A stretch of 10,293 nucleotides of DNA from Bacteroidales bacterium UBA7009. GTDB taxonomy: Bacteria > Bacteroidota > Bacteroidia > Bacteroidales > Paludibacteraceae. Positions 1-6,838 of this stretch are shown here, piece by piece (the stretch's first letter is position 1; each line of letters opens with the position of its first letter). The notes beneath the pieces are model-generated. The model searched no databases, had not been told where the DNA came from, and was given only the letters and a program-made list of their open reading frames with translations. The stretch is taken from the NCBI GenBank assembly GCA_002449665.1, contig DJXH01000054.1, forward strand, positions 1-10,293, given 5' to 3'. The position numbers and the translations under genes were made by a program.

Positions 1-373
1 GAGCACGGTTGATCTCGTCGGCAAGAACGAAGTTGGCGAAGATAGGACCGCGCTTAACGCTGAACTCCTCTTTCTTCTGACTGTATATCTGCGTACCTAT
101 AACGTCGGCGGGCAGAAGGTCGGGAGTAAACTGAATACGTGAGAAACGCGCTTTGATAAGGTCGGCAAGCGTGCGAATGGCAAGCGTCTTGGCAAGACCC
201 GGGACACCCTCAAGCAGAATATGACCGTCGGAGAGAAGACCGATAAGCAGACCCTCTACAAGATGTTTCTGACCGACAATAACTTGACTTATACCCATCG
301 TGAGGGCATCTACAAATGAACTCTCGCGCTCTATACGCTCCTGAAGTTCGCGAATATCAACTGTTGTTTGCAT
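1..373 (-). CDS. MoxR-family AAA+ ATPase, N-terminal 124 residues (3' end outside window)
   Basis: This is a cytoplasmic AAA+ ATPase of the MoxR family. Such proteins act as chaperones or assembly factors, commonly beside DUF58 and von Willebrand-A domain genes. The visible protein starts MQTTVDIREL. It has a Walker A motif GVPGLAKT at residues 56-63, the MoxR-typical stretch RIQFTPDLLPADVIGT at 79-94, and a Walker B segment FVLADE at 115-120 followed by INRA. The ATG lies at 373-371 on the minus strand. It fits the family start because the conserved region VIVGQ begins about 30 residues in. The gene runs off the left edge, so sensor motifs and the lid domain are not seen. Its partners would lie to the left of the window. 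It diverges from the lipoprotein gene at 559. I could not find a convincing promoter for it between 374 and 484; the best -7-like match (TATATTTT, minus strand, 404-397) has no matching -33 box. Confidence 0.93.
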   Translation of the reverse strand, partial: MQTTVDIRELQERIERESSFVDALTMGISQVIVGQKHLVEGLLIGLLSDGHILLEGVPGLAKTLAIRTLADLIKARFSRIQFTPDLLPADVIGTQIYSQKKEEFSVKRGPIFANFVLADEINRA

Positions 374-431
374 ATAATAGATGTTTGGTTTTGGCTAAAA
401 TATAGTCTTATTGGTGTGGTTTTGCACCCGA

Positions 432-460
432 TTGTGAAAAATACCTACCACCCTTGTGAA
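432..460. repeat. Two direct copies of TTGTGAA, 22 bp apart
   Basis: TTGTGAA occurs at 432-438 and 454-460, a start-to-start spacing of 22 bp or about two helical turns. The pair lies 24 bp upstream of the -33 box of the lipoprotein promoter. This arrangement would suit a response regulator or other activator bound on one DNA face. The copies are short and the region is AT-rich, so chance is a real alternative. Confidence 0.25.
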
Positions 461-484
461 GATACAAATTCCGTGCCAATAATT

Positions 485-515
485 TTTGTATATATAAAAA
501 TTTGCCGTACCTTTG
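485..515 (+). promoter_or_regulatory. Bacteroidota-type promoter for the PepSY-like lipoprotein gene
   Basis: A -33 box TTTG at 485-488 is followed after 19 nt by a -7 box TACCTTTG at 508-515, an exact match to TAnnTTTG. Transcription would start near 522, giving a leader of roughly 35 nt that is rich in A and T and ends in CAAATATCAAAGTT before the ATG at 559. No Shine-Dalgarno-like purine block is present, as usual in this phylum. Confidence 0.8.
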
Positions 516-558
516 CAGCGACAAAATTTATGTTTAACACAAAACAAATATCAAAGTT

Positions 559-993
559 ATGAAAAAAGCATTGGTTTTAGTTTTTGCAGTCATGTTCGGT
601 CTTGTAGCATGCGCTGAAAAAGAGCAGATTATCAAGGTAAATCAGTTGCCCGCCAAGGCACAGACTATAGTAAGTACTTATTTTGCCGACCTTGTAGTTT
701 CTTACGTAAAGCAGGAGAAAGAGATTACCGGTATGGAGTACGAAGTGCGTATGCAGGACGGTACGAAAATTGAGTTTGACAAGAACGGCGAGGTGAAAAG
801 CGTTGACTGCGGCGTAAAAGAAGTGCCTGCCGACCTCGTTCCGCAAGCTGTGCGCGACTACGTGGCTCAAAACTTCGCAGGCAGTTTCATCACCGAGTGG
901 GGCAAGGACGACAATCGCTGGAAAGCCGAACTCAACAGCGGTCTTGAACTCGTTTTTGACAAGAACTACAACTTTATCCGTATAGACGACTGA
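559..993 (+). CDS. PepSY-like domain lipoprotein, 144 aa
   Basis: This is a small predicted lipoprotein with a type II signal peptide: Lys-Lys at the N-terminus, a hydrophobic core, and a lipobox LVAC with the lipidated Cys at residue 18. The mature part holds two tandem PepSY-like units. The first is about residues 29-84 (LPAKA near its start, YEVRMQDGTKIEFDKNGEV in its middle). The second is about residues 89-144 (VPADLVPQAVRDYV, then WKAELNSGLELVFDKN). The pattern of a helix followed by strands ending in an EFDKNG-type turn is typical of the PF11396-like lipoproteins common in Bacteroidota. Their molecular role is not established; binding or inhibition of envelope proteins has been suggested for related folds. 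The gene has its own promoter and its own terminator, so it is probably monocistronic. The ATG is supported by the signal peptide directly after it. Confidence 0.85.
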   Translation: MKKALVLVFAVMFGLVACAEKEQIIKVNQLPAKAQTIVSTYFADLVVSYVKQEKEITGMEYEVRMQDGTKIEFDKNGEVKSVDCGVKEVPADLVPQAVRDYVAQNFAGSFITEWGKDDNRWKAELNSGLELVFDKNYNFIRIDD

Positions 994-1018
994 CGCTTTG
1001 GCGTTGGCCGTCTTTTTT
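985..1018 (+). terminator. Intrinsic terminator overlapping the lipoprotein stop codon
   Basis: A 12-position stem (985-996 pairing with 1001-1012) closes a TTTG loop and is followed directly by six T residues at 1013-1018. The stem contains one A·C mismatch and two G·U wobbles; the four pairs next to the loop (ACGC/GCGT) and the outer four (GACG/CGTC) are Watson-Crick. It overlaps the stop codon at 991-993. The next gene starts only 17 nt after the T tract, so the element could also act as an attenuator for that gene. Confidence 0.8.
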
Positions 1019-1034
1019 CATATAATCAGATAAG

Positions 1035-2750
1035 ATGGATTTTACAAGTGTATTAGTTGCACTGCTCACCCTTACCGCAGGTATAGGTGTTTTCCTTGTT
1101 GCCTGCACAATGATGAGCAGTAACCTTGAGAGTGCAAGCAGTAAACGCCTAAAACGCCTCTTTAACAAAGCAGGCGGCGGACAGGACGGCGGCAAAGACA
1201 GTTGGCTTCAGCGTTGGCTTGGCGTAGGAATAGGTACCGTCGGTACTGCCGCCATACAGAGTAGCGGTGCCGTAACGGTGATGGTGATAGGTTTCGTCAA
1301 CGTGGGCATAATGAGCCTCTATCAGGCGGCGGCTATCATCTACGGTGCCAACATCGGTACAACCGTTACCGCCCAACTCGTCGCTCTCGGTATGTTCGGT
1401 ACGAGCAGCATATCCACCACGCTCATTTTTGCCGCCTTTGCAGGCATAGGAGCGTTTGTTATGCTCTTTGCAAAGAACGATATGACCAAGCAGGTGGGCG
1501 GCATACTGACCGGCTTCGGTATGCTCTTTGTCGGACTGAGCATGATGGCAGGCGCAATGGACGAGTTTGCAGCCCTGCCCGCAGTGAAAGATTTTCTCGC
1601 CCGTATCTCCAATCCGCTGCTCCTCGTGCTGGTAGGTACACTGCTCACGGCTATCATTCAGTCTTCGTCCGTGATGACCTCCATAGCCATAACGATGGTC
1701 GTGTCCGGGCTTGTAACGCTTGACCAAGGTATATACCTCACTATGGGCTCGAACATCGGCTCGTGTGTAGTGGCTATGATTGCCGGTTGGACCAGTGGCA
1801 TCAACGCCAAGCGTACTGCGCTTATCCACTTGATGTTCAATACTATGGGTGTCGCTCTCTTCCTCGTGGCGGCACTATGTCTTAATATCCTTTCATCCGG
1901 CAGTTTATCCTTCGGCATACTGATGGCGGATATCTTCCCTCACGCCCCGCAGATGCAACTCGCTATGTTCCACACTATTTTTAATGTGGCTACAATGCTT
2001 GTGGCTATGCCGCTTACAGAAGGATTGGTGAAGACCGCTTGCAGACTCATACCCGAGAAGAAAACGGTAGCGGATACGGACAACAAAGAGCCGCACCTCT
2101 ATTTCCTCGATGAGCAGATGCTCAAGACACCCGTTGTGGCTGTACGGCAGCTCAAAGCCGAAATAGAGAATATGGCCGTGCTTGCCATTACCAATTTCCG
2201 CCGCTCGCTCCATACCGTCAAAACGCTTGACTATACAGAAATAGAGCAGTTCAAGCAGACGGAGGACGAACTCGATTTCCTCAACAAAGAACTTGTGCGC
2301 TATGCAGTCATGCTCTCAGACAAGAGGCTTAACCGCTTTGACCACCAGTATCTCGTTACCACTATCCGTACCGTCAGCGACCTTGAGCGTATAGGCGACT
2401 ATGCGGAGAACATCATCGAGTATGCCGACAGCCTCAAGCAGCAGGACGTGCGCTTCTCCGAGTATGCACTAAAAGAGATAGATGAGATGCAAAGTCTTAT
2501 TGACCGGCTCTTTGATGCCGCTATGCAGGCTTATCATAAAGTGGATTTTGCCGCTCTCGGTACTGCCAATCAGATAGAGGACGAGATAGACCGCCTTACC
2601 GACGAGATGGAGCGCAACCATATTCAGCGGCTCTCGCTTGATATATGCACCCCGCTTGCAGGTACGGAGTATATATCACTTGCGCAGAACTCCGAGCGTG
2701 TTGCCGACCACCTTATCAATGTCGCCAAGACTATAAGACAGTTGCAATAA
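1035..2750 (+). CDS. Na+/phosphate cotransporter family protein with C-terminal PhoU-like domain, 571 aa
   Basis: This inner-membrane protein belongs to the NptA/YjbB group of sodium-phosphate cotransporters. Two Na_Pi_cotrans repeats are visible. The first carries Q75-S76-S77 and GANIGTT at 104-110. The second carries QSSS at 209-212 and GSNIGS at 238-243. The QSS motifs are the substrate and sodium binding signature of the family. Roughly nine hydrophobic segments lie between residues 5 and 335. Residues from about 365 to 571 are a cytoplasmic PhoU-like helical domain with two signature helices, ERIGDYAENI at 451-460 and ERVADHLINV at 554-563. PhoU domains bind metals and report on phosphate; bacterial relatives such as YjbB can export phosphate, so direction of transport is open. 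Length is normal for the fused family. The start fits because a transmembrane helix begins within five residues. It has no obvious promoter of its own in the 41-nt gap. Confidence 0.92.
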   Translation: MDFTSVLVALLTLTAGIGVFLVACTMMSSNLESASSKRLKRLFNKAGGGQDGGKDSWLQRWLGVGIGTVGTAAIQSSGAVTVMVIGFVNVGIMSLYQAAAIIYGANIGTTVTAQLVALGMFGTSSISTTLIFAAFAGIGAFVMLFAKNDMTKQVGGILTGFGMLFVGLSMMAGAMDEFAALPAVKDFLARISNPLLLVLVGTLLTAIIQSSSVMTSIAITMVVSGLVTLDQGIYLTMGSNIGSCVVAMIAGWTSGINAKRTALIHLMFNTMGVALFLVAALCLNILSSGSLSFGILMADIFPHAPQMQLAMFHTIFNVATMLVAMPLTEGLVKTACRLIPEKKTVADTDNKEPHLYFLDEQMLKTPVVAVRQLKAEIENMAVLAITNFRRSLHTVKTLDYTEIEQFKQTEDELDFLNKELVRYAVMLSDKRLNRFDHQYLVTTIRTVSDLERIGDYAENIIEYADSLKQQDVRFSEYALKEIDEMQSLIDRLFDAAMQAYHKVDFAALGTANQIEDEIDRLTDEMERNHIQRLSLDICTPLAGTEYISLAQNSERVADHLINVAKTIRQLQ

Positions 2751-2808
2751 TACGCAAACAACGAAAATTACGCAAAACAACGCAAAATACGTATTTTGCG
2801 TTGTTTGC
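2751..2808. terminator. Palindromic element between convergent genes, probable bidirectional terminator
   Basis: Positions 2775-2790 and 2791-2806 are 16-bp arms of a perfect palindrome without spacer, centred on TACGTA; as RNA it would fold with a short ACGU-like loop. To its left, 2751-2768 is an imperfect direct copy of 2769-2788, and GCAAACAACG at 2754-2763 can pair alternatively with 2799-2808. The element exactly fills the 59-nt space between the stop codon of the phosphate transporter (2750) and the convergent ccsBA stop codon (2812-2810). No clean U-tract follows in either direction, so termination may be partial or the hairpin may instead protect 3' ends. Confidence 0.6.
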
Positions 2809-2809
2809 T

Positions 2810-5032
2810 TTATGCGTAACTGTGCATTCCGCCTAAGATGAAGTTTACTCCGAAATAGGTGAACAGAACAAAGAGAAAGGCAAAAAGCATATAGGCGTGA
2901 TAGACCATCGGTCGTTTGAGAAAACCGAGGCTGCCTGTGTGCAGACCTATGGCATAGACAAGCATAGTGAGCAGTGCCCATACCTCTTTCGGATCCCAAC
3001 CCCAGTATCGTCCCCACGATTGGTTTGCCCAAATAGCGCCGATAAAAATGCCTGCCGTGAGCAGAAAGACTGCCGGATAAAGCATTATCTCGGACATCAG
3101 TTGCAGCCGCTCTATCGCTTCGCGGTTGGTGTTTTGGCCTTTAGTCTTGTCTGCCGTCCATAGTGCGATAGCGGCAAGGGAGTTGAGCATAATAAACGCT
3201 AACAGGCAGTAGGACAGCATAATGACCGCTACGTGTATGGTTAGCAGCGGCGACTGCAAGACGGGCATCAGTTGGGTAATCTGCGGATTGCTGCCCGCCA
3301 TCATGCTTACCATCAGCGTCATACCGCATACCAAGTACCCCGCCGAGAGCAAGAGCGACATCTGCTTGCGGCGGAAAAGTGCGTAAAGGCTTGCTACTGT
3401 GCTTGCAAGCGAGGTTGCCCAAGCCATAAACTGCATAGTCTCGTGTCCGTTGCTCAACGGCACGTGTCCGCTTATTGCCCACCTCATAGCAAGTCCGGCG
3501 GTGATAGTAAGGCATACACAAGCCATAAGACAGATAAATATAATATGCAGCCACTGTGGCATTTGGCGGCGGCGCGCAAGAAGAAGACAACTTATGATAA
3601 AACCTATTATCCCTATAAAAGCGCAAGCCATGGCAAGCGGGCGTACATACTGAAAGCGGTTGTAGCTTATCTCAAGCCGTTGTTTTCGAGCCGAGGGCAG
3701 GTTGCCTATGCCGGCTTTTTTCTCTTGCCAAGTGTGTATCTTGTTGATTGTCTCTATCGCTTCCGTGTCCTTGCCGGTTGCCACCAAGAGGGCGAGATAG
3801 TCCCAGCCGCCCATCATCACCTGTACATCGCCATAACTCACATCTTCGGGCAGTTCGCCGCTGACGGCTACCCAGTGAAGCGCACTGTCGGCTGTATAAT
3901 AGGGTAGGGTTCGCAGTGCGGTGCCGGTGGCGATAGTGCTGATTATCTGAAATTTCTCATCTGCTGTCCGAGCGTTTTTGTTGCCCGCTCGCAGCAGACT
4001 GTCAAGTTTGTATTGCCCCTTCCCGACAAAGTCGTTAAGGCTGGCATATTTGCCTTGTATACCGAGGGCTTGTTTCACCTCATCGCCTTTTATTTTTATC
4101 ATCGGCTCTTTTGCCCACTTGTTGTATTCATACAGCCAGCCGGTCAATACTTGTTCAGCCGTCAGCCCTTTGTATTTGGGTTTGCCGTATAGTTTGACGG
4201 TAAAGTCCTGTGCAAGTGTTTGCATAGGGCAGACACGGTTGTTGTAATAGACGTACATTTCGCCGAAACTCTCTGCCACCTCTCGGTTGAGCGTGGGAGG
4301 TGCGGGTGTGGTGGCTGACATAGGCAGGGCAATAAACAAAGCGGCTGCAAGTGTCATTCGTCTAAAAAGAGCGCGGAAACGTGTGCGGCTTTGGAAGAAA
4401 AAGAGCAGCATAGAGGCAAAAAGCATTATGTATCCGGCGTAGTTCATCCCTATTCCCCACGGGTCGTGATTGACGGCAAGCGTTGTGCCGCGTGAGTCGC
4501 TGTCATAGCGCGACTGATAGAAGCGGTACCGGTCGTATGTAAACACTTTGTTCATACTAACGCCGCCTTCTGCCGTTTCGCCGTCGCGGGCTACTTGTAT
4601 AAGGCTGGTATAGTCCATCGGTGCGCGTGTCCCGGGGTAGTAGGTGATGTCGAAGTCGGTAAGAGTAACCGTGAAAGGCAGGGTCTTGGTTGGTGCCGCT
4701 TCGCCCGAGCCGCGCAGAGATAGACTCTGCTGCGGCTCGCCGAGGCGTAAGTGTATCTCTCCTTGTTCCCCAAAGAGGTGCGTGGTCATAGCCCCGCCGA
4801 GAATGACGGCAAAAGACAAGTGCAGAAAAAACGTTATGGGAGCCTTATATACCTTTTGCTGAACAAGATATACGATGGCGCATATCATTGCCGCTGCCCA
4901 TAAGGCTATTGTCCACGGTGCGGTATAGACGTACTTGACTGCTGCTGCCGTTCCGGCGAACTGCTCCACAGCACTGCCGGTTATAAGCACTATGATGAGC
5001 GTACCGAGTAGGGAAAAAGAGAGTTTTTTCAT
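2810..5032 (-). CDS. ccsBA: CcsBA-type fused haem exporter/cytochrome c synthase (System II), 740 aa
   Basis: This membrane protein carries haem across the inner membrane and joins it to CxxCH motifs of exported apocytochromes. Residues 1-220 are ResB/CcsB-like, with transmembrane segments near 6-22, 38-57, 66-85 and 197-214 and a periplasmic region between the last two. Residues about 460-740 are CcsA-like. They contain the haem-binding WWD motif at 668-685 (W668, W673, W677, W679, D680, E683). By position relative to WWD, H600 (SPLLTIHVAV) and H737 (GGMHSY) match the periplasmic haem-ligand histidines of CcsBA, while H71 and H698 match the transmembrane ones. This assignment is by inspection, without alignment. 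Residues about 235-460 form an additional, mostly soluble region that looks periplasmic, which ResB and CcsA themselves lack. The gene starts 4 nt after the di-haem lipoprotein stop codon, so it is the last gene of that operon and probably matures its product. Confidence 0.92.
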   Translation of the reverse strand: MKKLSFSLLGTLIIVLITGSAVEQFAGTAAAVKYVYTAPWTIALWAAAMICAIVYLVQQKVYKAPITFFLHLSFAVILGGAMTTHLFGEQGEIHLRLGEPQQSLSLRGSGEAAPTKTLPFTVTLTDFDITYYPGTRAPMDYTSLIQVARDGETAEGGVSMNKVFTYDRYRFYQSRYDSDSRGTTLAVNHDPWGIGMNYAGYIMLFASMLLFFFQSRTRFRALFRRMTLAAALFIALPMSATTPAPPTLNREVAESFGEMYVYYNNRVCPMQTLAQDFTVKLYGKPKYKGLTAEQVLTGWLYEYNKWAKEPMIKIKGDEVKQALGIQGKYASLNDFVGKGQYKLDSLLRAGNKNARTADEKFQIISTIATGTALRTLPYYTADSALHWVAVSGELPEDVSYGDVQVMMGGWDYLALLVATGKDTEAIETINKIHTWQEKKAGIGNLPSARKQRLEISYNRFQYVRPLAMACAFIGIIGFIISCLLLARRRQMPQWLHIIFICLMACVCLTITAGLAMRWAISGHVPLSNGHETMQFMAWATSLASTVASLYALFRRKQMSLLLSAGYLVCGMTLMVSMMAGSNPQITQLMPVLQSPLLTIHVAVIMLSYCLLAFIMLNSLAAIALWTADKTKGQNTNREAIERLQLMSEIMLYPAVFLLTAGIFIGAIWANQSWGRYWGWDPKEVWALLTMLVYAIGLHTGSLGFLKRPMVYHAYMLFAFLFVLFTYFGVNFILGGMHSYA
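4707..4738 (-). other. Strong GC-rich hairpin inside the ccsBA coding sequence
   Basis: The arms GAGCCGC plus GCAGAG (4707-4719) and CTCTGC plus GCGGCTC (4725-4738, with one unpaired base at 4731) form 13 base pairs around a 5-nt loop. They encode residues of about 99-109 (EPQQSLSLRGS) in the first periplasmic loop. The reading frame is not disturbed. It may be a translational pause site or chance. Confidence 0.5.
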
Positions 5033-5036
5033 ATTT

Positions 5037-6734
5037 TTAGATAGCGTTAAGGAAGGCTACGATAGCATCACGATCTTCTGTAGGCAGGTTGTAGAACTTC
5101 TGCGTAACCTCGTAAGCATCACTCTGCTTGGAGTATCCGTGCCACATCACTGCTTCAATCACGTCTCTTGCGCGAGTGTCGTGGAGGCGTGCATCGGACA
5201 TATCACCGGTGGCTTTTCTGTGCAGACCGCGTCCCCAAAGAGGAGTGGTGCGGCACCATCCTGTGCGTATGTCGTTTTCCATGCAGAGTTTATGTTGTAC
5301 CATATCGGTGTAGGGCCATATCTTCTGATACGGATAGCGCGGCATCTGCTCGTTGCTCGTGAAGAATCCGTTGGGGTCGCGCAGTTCGTCCGCGCCTGTA
5401 GTCCAAGTGGGGCGGTGGCAGTAGTCGCAACCGAGTTCGCTGAACACCTCACGACCGCGAAGCACCTGCTTGTCTTCCACGTCGCGGGCAGCGGGAACGG
5501 CAAGACCACGGTGCCAAATCATTACCTGTGTGAACTCCGCATCGCTCATCTCGGCGGGCAGAGAGGTGGATTTGAGGTAGTTGTATATGTTGGCTTCAAC
5601 GTCGTCCGTAAACCACTCGGGGTGTTCGTCTTTGTTCGACACCTGTGCTATATATTCGGGGAAGGCTGCTTGCAGTTCTTTGTCCTTGGAAGCACATTCG
5701 GCGTATATGTTGCCGTTCATGTCAAGATAGTGGTAGCGGCGGTCGGAGCGTGTAACGTTGGTGATGTTCCATATCGCGTTGGCTCCCGCTGCATCTAATA
5801 TAGGACCGCGAGTAAGGGCGTAGGTAAAGCGTTTGGGACCCCACTGCGGGTCGTTCTTGTAGTAGCCTGATGTTTGGAAGCCGCCGTTCCAGAAAGCGGG
5901 ATTAAGTCCGTTTTTCATATATCCGTCGTTGGCTTCTTTCTCATACTGGGCTATGATGTCCTCGTCCGTGATGGCATCAAGCAGACCTGTGCCATATACG
6001 CCGATGGTGTTCTCCAGTACTACTACGTAGCCCTCGTTATTCAGCAGTTCAAACTTACGCTTGCCGTCGGGGTCGTTGGCGGCAGTGGCAAAACCTTGGT
6101 TATAAACGTAGAAAGCATCTTTGGGTATGGTTACTTCGGGGTAACGCAGTTCGTATTTGGTGCCATCGGGGAAGGTGTTGCCGTGTTCGTCCGTTGCAAC
6201 GTGCCACGTTACGTTTATCTTATCGGGGTCAAGCGGGGCTTTGAAGGGGTAGGCTCCGAAGAGTTGCGGCATACCTGCAAGCCAAGGTACATAGCCGTTG
6301 TCTTTCGGGTCATATACGACAAGCAATGTGCCGTTACCCATGTCTTTGGCGTTATATCTGCCTTCCGGTACACTCTCGCCGTGAGAGTAGGCGGGGTGGC
6401 AGTGTTCACACGATTCGCGCACATAGATGGGACCGAGTCCGTGCTGACGACCCGAGTGGGCGGTGATGTAGGGCTTCTCGGCAATCATATCGCCGTTGCT
6501 GAAGTCGGCATCCATACCGGCTTGGCTCGTAGCGGGCGACGGCTGACGGAAGCAGGTGGACTGGGTGGAGTAGGTCGTGCCGAGTTGGCCGCCGGTGTAA
6601 TACCATTCGGGTTTCTCTTTGGTTACTTCACCTGTGTTGCCGCCTTCCGTACCGTTGTTGTTCGGCTTCTCTTTGCAAGATGCCAACGACATCGCAACGA
6701 CGGCTGAAAACAAGAATAAATGGTTCAGTTTCAT
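5037..6734 (-). CDS. Di-haem cytochrome c lipoprotein of the DHOR family (di-haem oxidoreductase, putative peroxidase), 565 aa
   Basis: This is a predicted lipoprotein carrying two covalent c-type haems. The signal peptide ends in the lipobox LASC with Cys20, followed by a low-complexity Asn/Gly/Glu linker to about residue 40. The haem motifs are CEHCH at 109-113 and CDYCH at 436-440. The C-terminal block TTPLWGRGLH (495-504), then RLHDTRARDVIEAVMWHG (516-533), matches the DHOR/DUF1111 pattern of PLWG, HDGRA and eAI-xxHgGe, with H504, H518 and H532 as candidate haem ligands or active-site residues. Families of this kind are called putative peroxidases or thiol oxidoreductases, but the true substrate is unknown. 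Extra cysteines at 61, 345, 484 and 494 could form disulfides. Lipid anchoring places it in the envelope, where it would need CcsBA, encoded 4 nt downstream. The imelysin gene lies 104 nt upstream. Length is somewhat larger than the typical DUF1111 protein. Confidence 0.88.
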   Translation of the reverse strand: MKLNHLFLFSAVVAMSLASCKEKPNNNGTEGGNTGEVTKEKPEWYYTGGQLGTTYSTQSTCFRQPSPATSQAGMDADFSNGDMIAEKPYITAHSGRQHGLGPIYVRESCEHCHPAYSHGESVPEGRYNAKDMGNGTLLVVYDPKDNGYVPWLAGMPQLFGAYPFKAPLDPDKINVTWHVATDEHGNTFPDGTKYELRYPEVTIPKDAFYVYNQGFATAANDPDGKRKFELLNNEGYVVVLENTIGVYGTGLLDAITDEDIIAQYEKEANDGYMKNGLNPAFWNGGFQTSGYYKNDPQWGPKRFTYALTRGPILDAAGANAIWNITNVTRSDRRYHYLDMNGNIYAECASKDKELQAAFPEYIAQVSNKDEHPEWFTDDVEANIYNYLKSTSLPAEMSDAEFTQVMIWHRGLAVPAARDVEDKQVLRGREVFSELGCDYCHRPTWTTGADELRDPNGFFTSNEQMPRYPYQKIWPYTDMVQHKLCMENDIRTGWCRTTPLWGRGLHRKATGDMSDARLHDTRARDVIEAVMWHGYSKQSDAYEVTQKFYNLPTEDRDAIVAFLNAI

Positions 6735-6780
6735 ACGTTTATCTGTTTTTTGGTTAGTGATAATTCTTTTCTATGGGCGA

Positions 6781-6811
6781 ACTCTATACCGCAATCACTG
6801 CGGCATAGAGT
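6781..6811 (-). promoter_or_regulatory. Intercistronic hairpin between the imelysin and DHOR genes
   Basis: Arms 6781-6793 and 6799-6811 enclose a 5-nt loop. As plus-strand sequence the stem has one A·C mismatch. In the minus-strand transcript of the operon that position becomes a G·U pair, so all 13 positions pair. No U-tract follows in the direction of transcription, so it is not a standard terminator. It lies in a 104-nt gap with no gene and no recognisable promoter. A role in mRNA processing or differential stability is an inference. Confidence 0.6.
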
Positions 6812-6838
6812 CCTAAAAATAACTATACTATTCAATAA

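Noticed and set aside
368..562. 64-codon plus-strand reading frame overlapping the lipoprotein start by 4 nt
   Set aside because: It spans the lipoprotein promoter and overlaps the MoxR start region, has no family resemblance and an amino-acid makeup typical of random AT-rich DNA.
4935..5798. 287-codon plus-strand open frame across ccsBA and the di-haem gene
   Set aside because: It lies antisense to two clear genes with intact motifs and crosses their junction; its protein has no recognisable features.
6735..6838. Possible separate promoter or terminator in the gap before the di-haem gene
   Set aside because: No TAnnTTTG box is present on the minus strand and the hairpin there lacks a U-tract.
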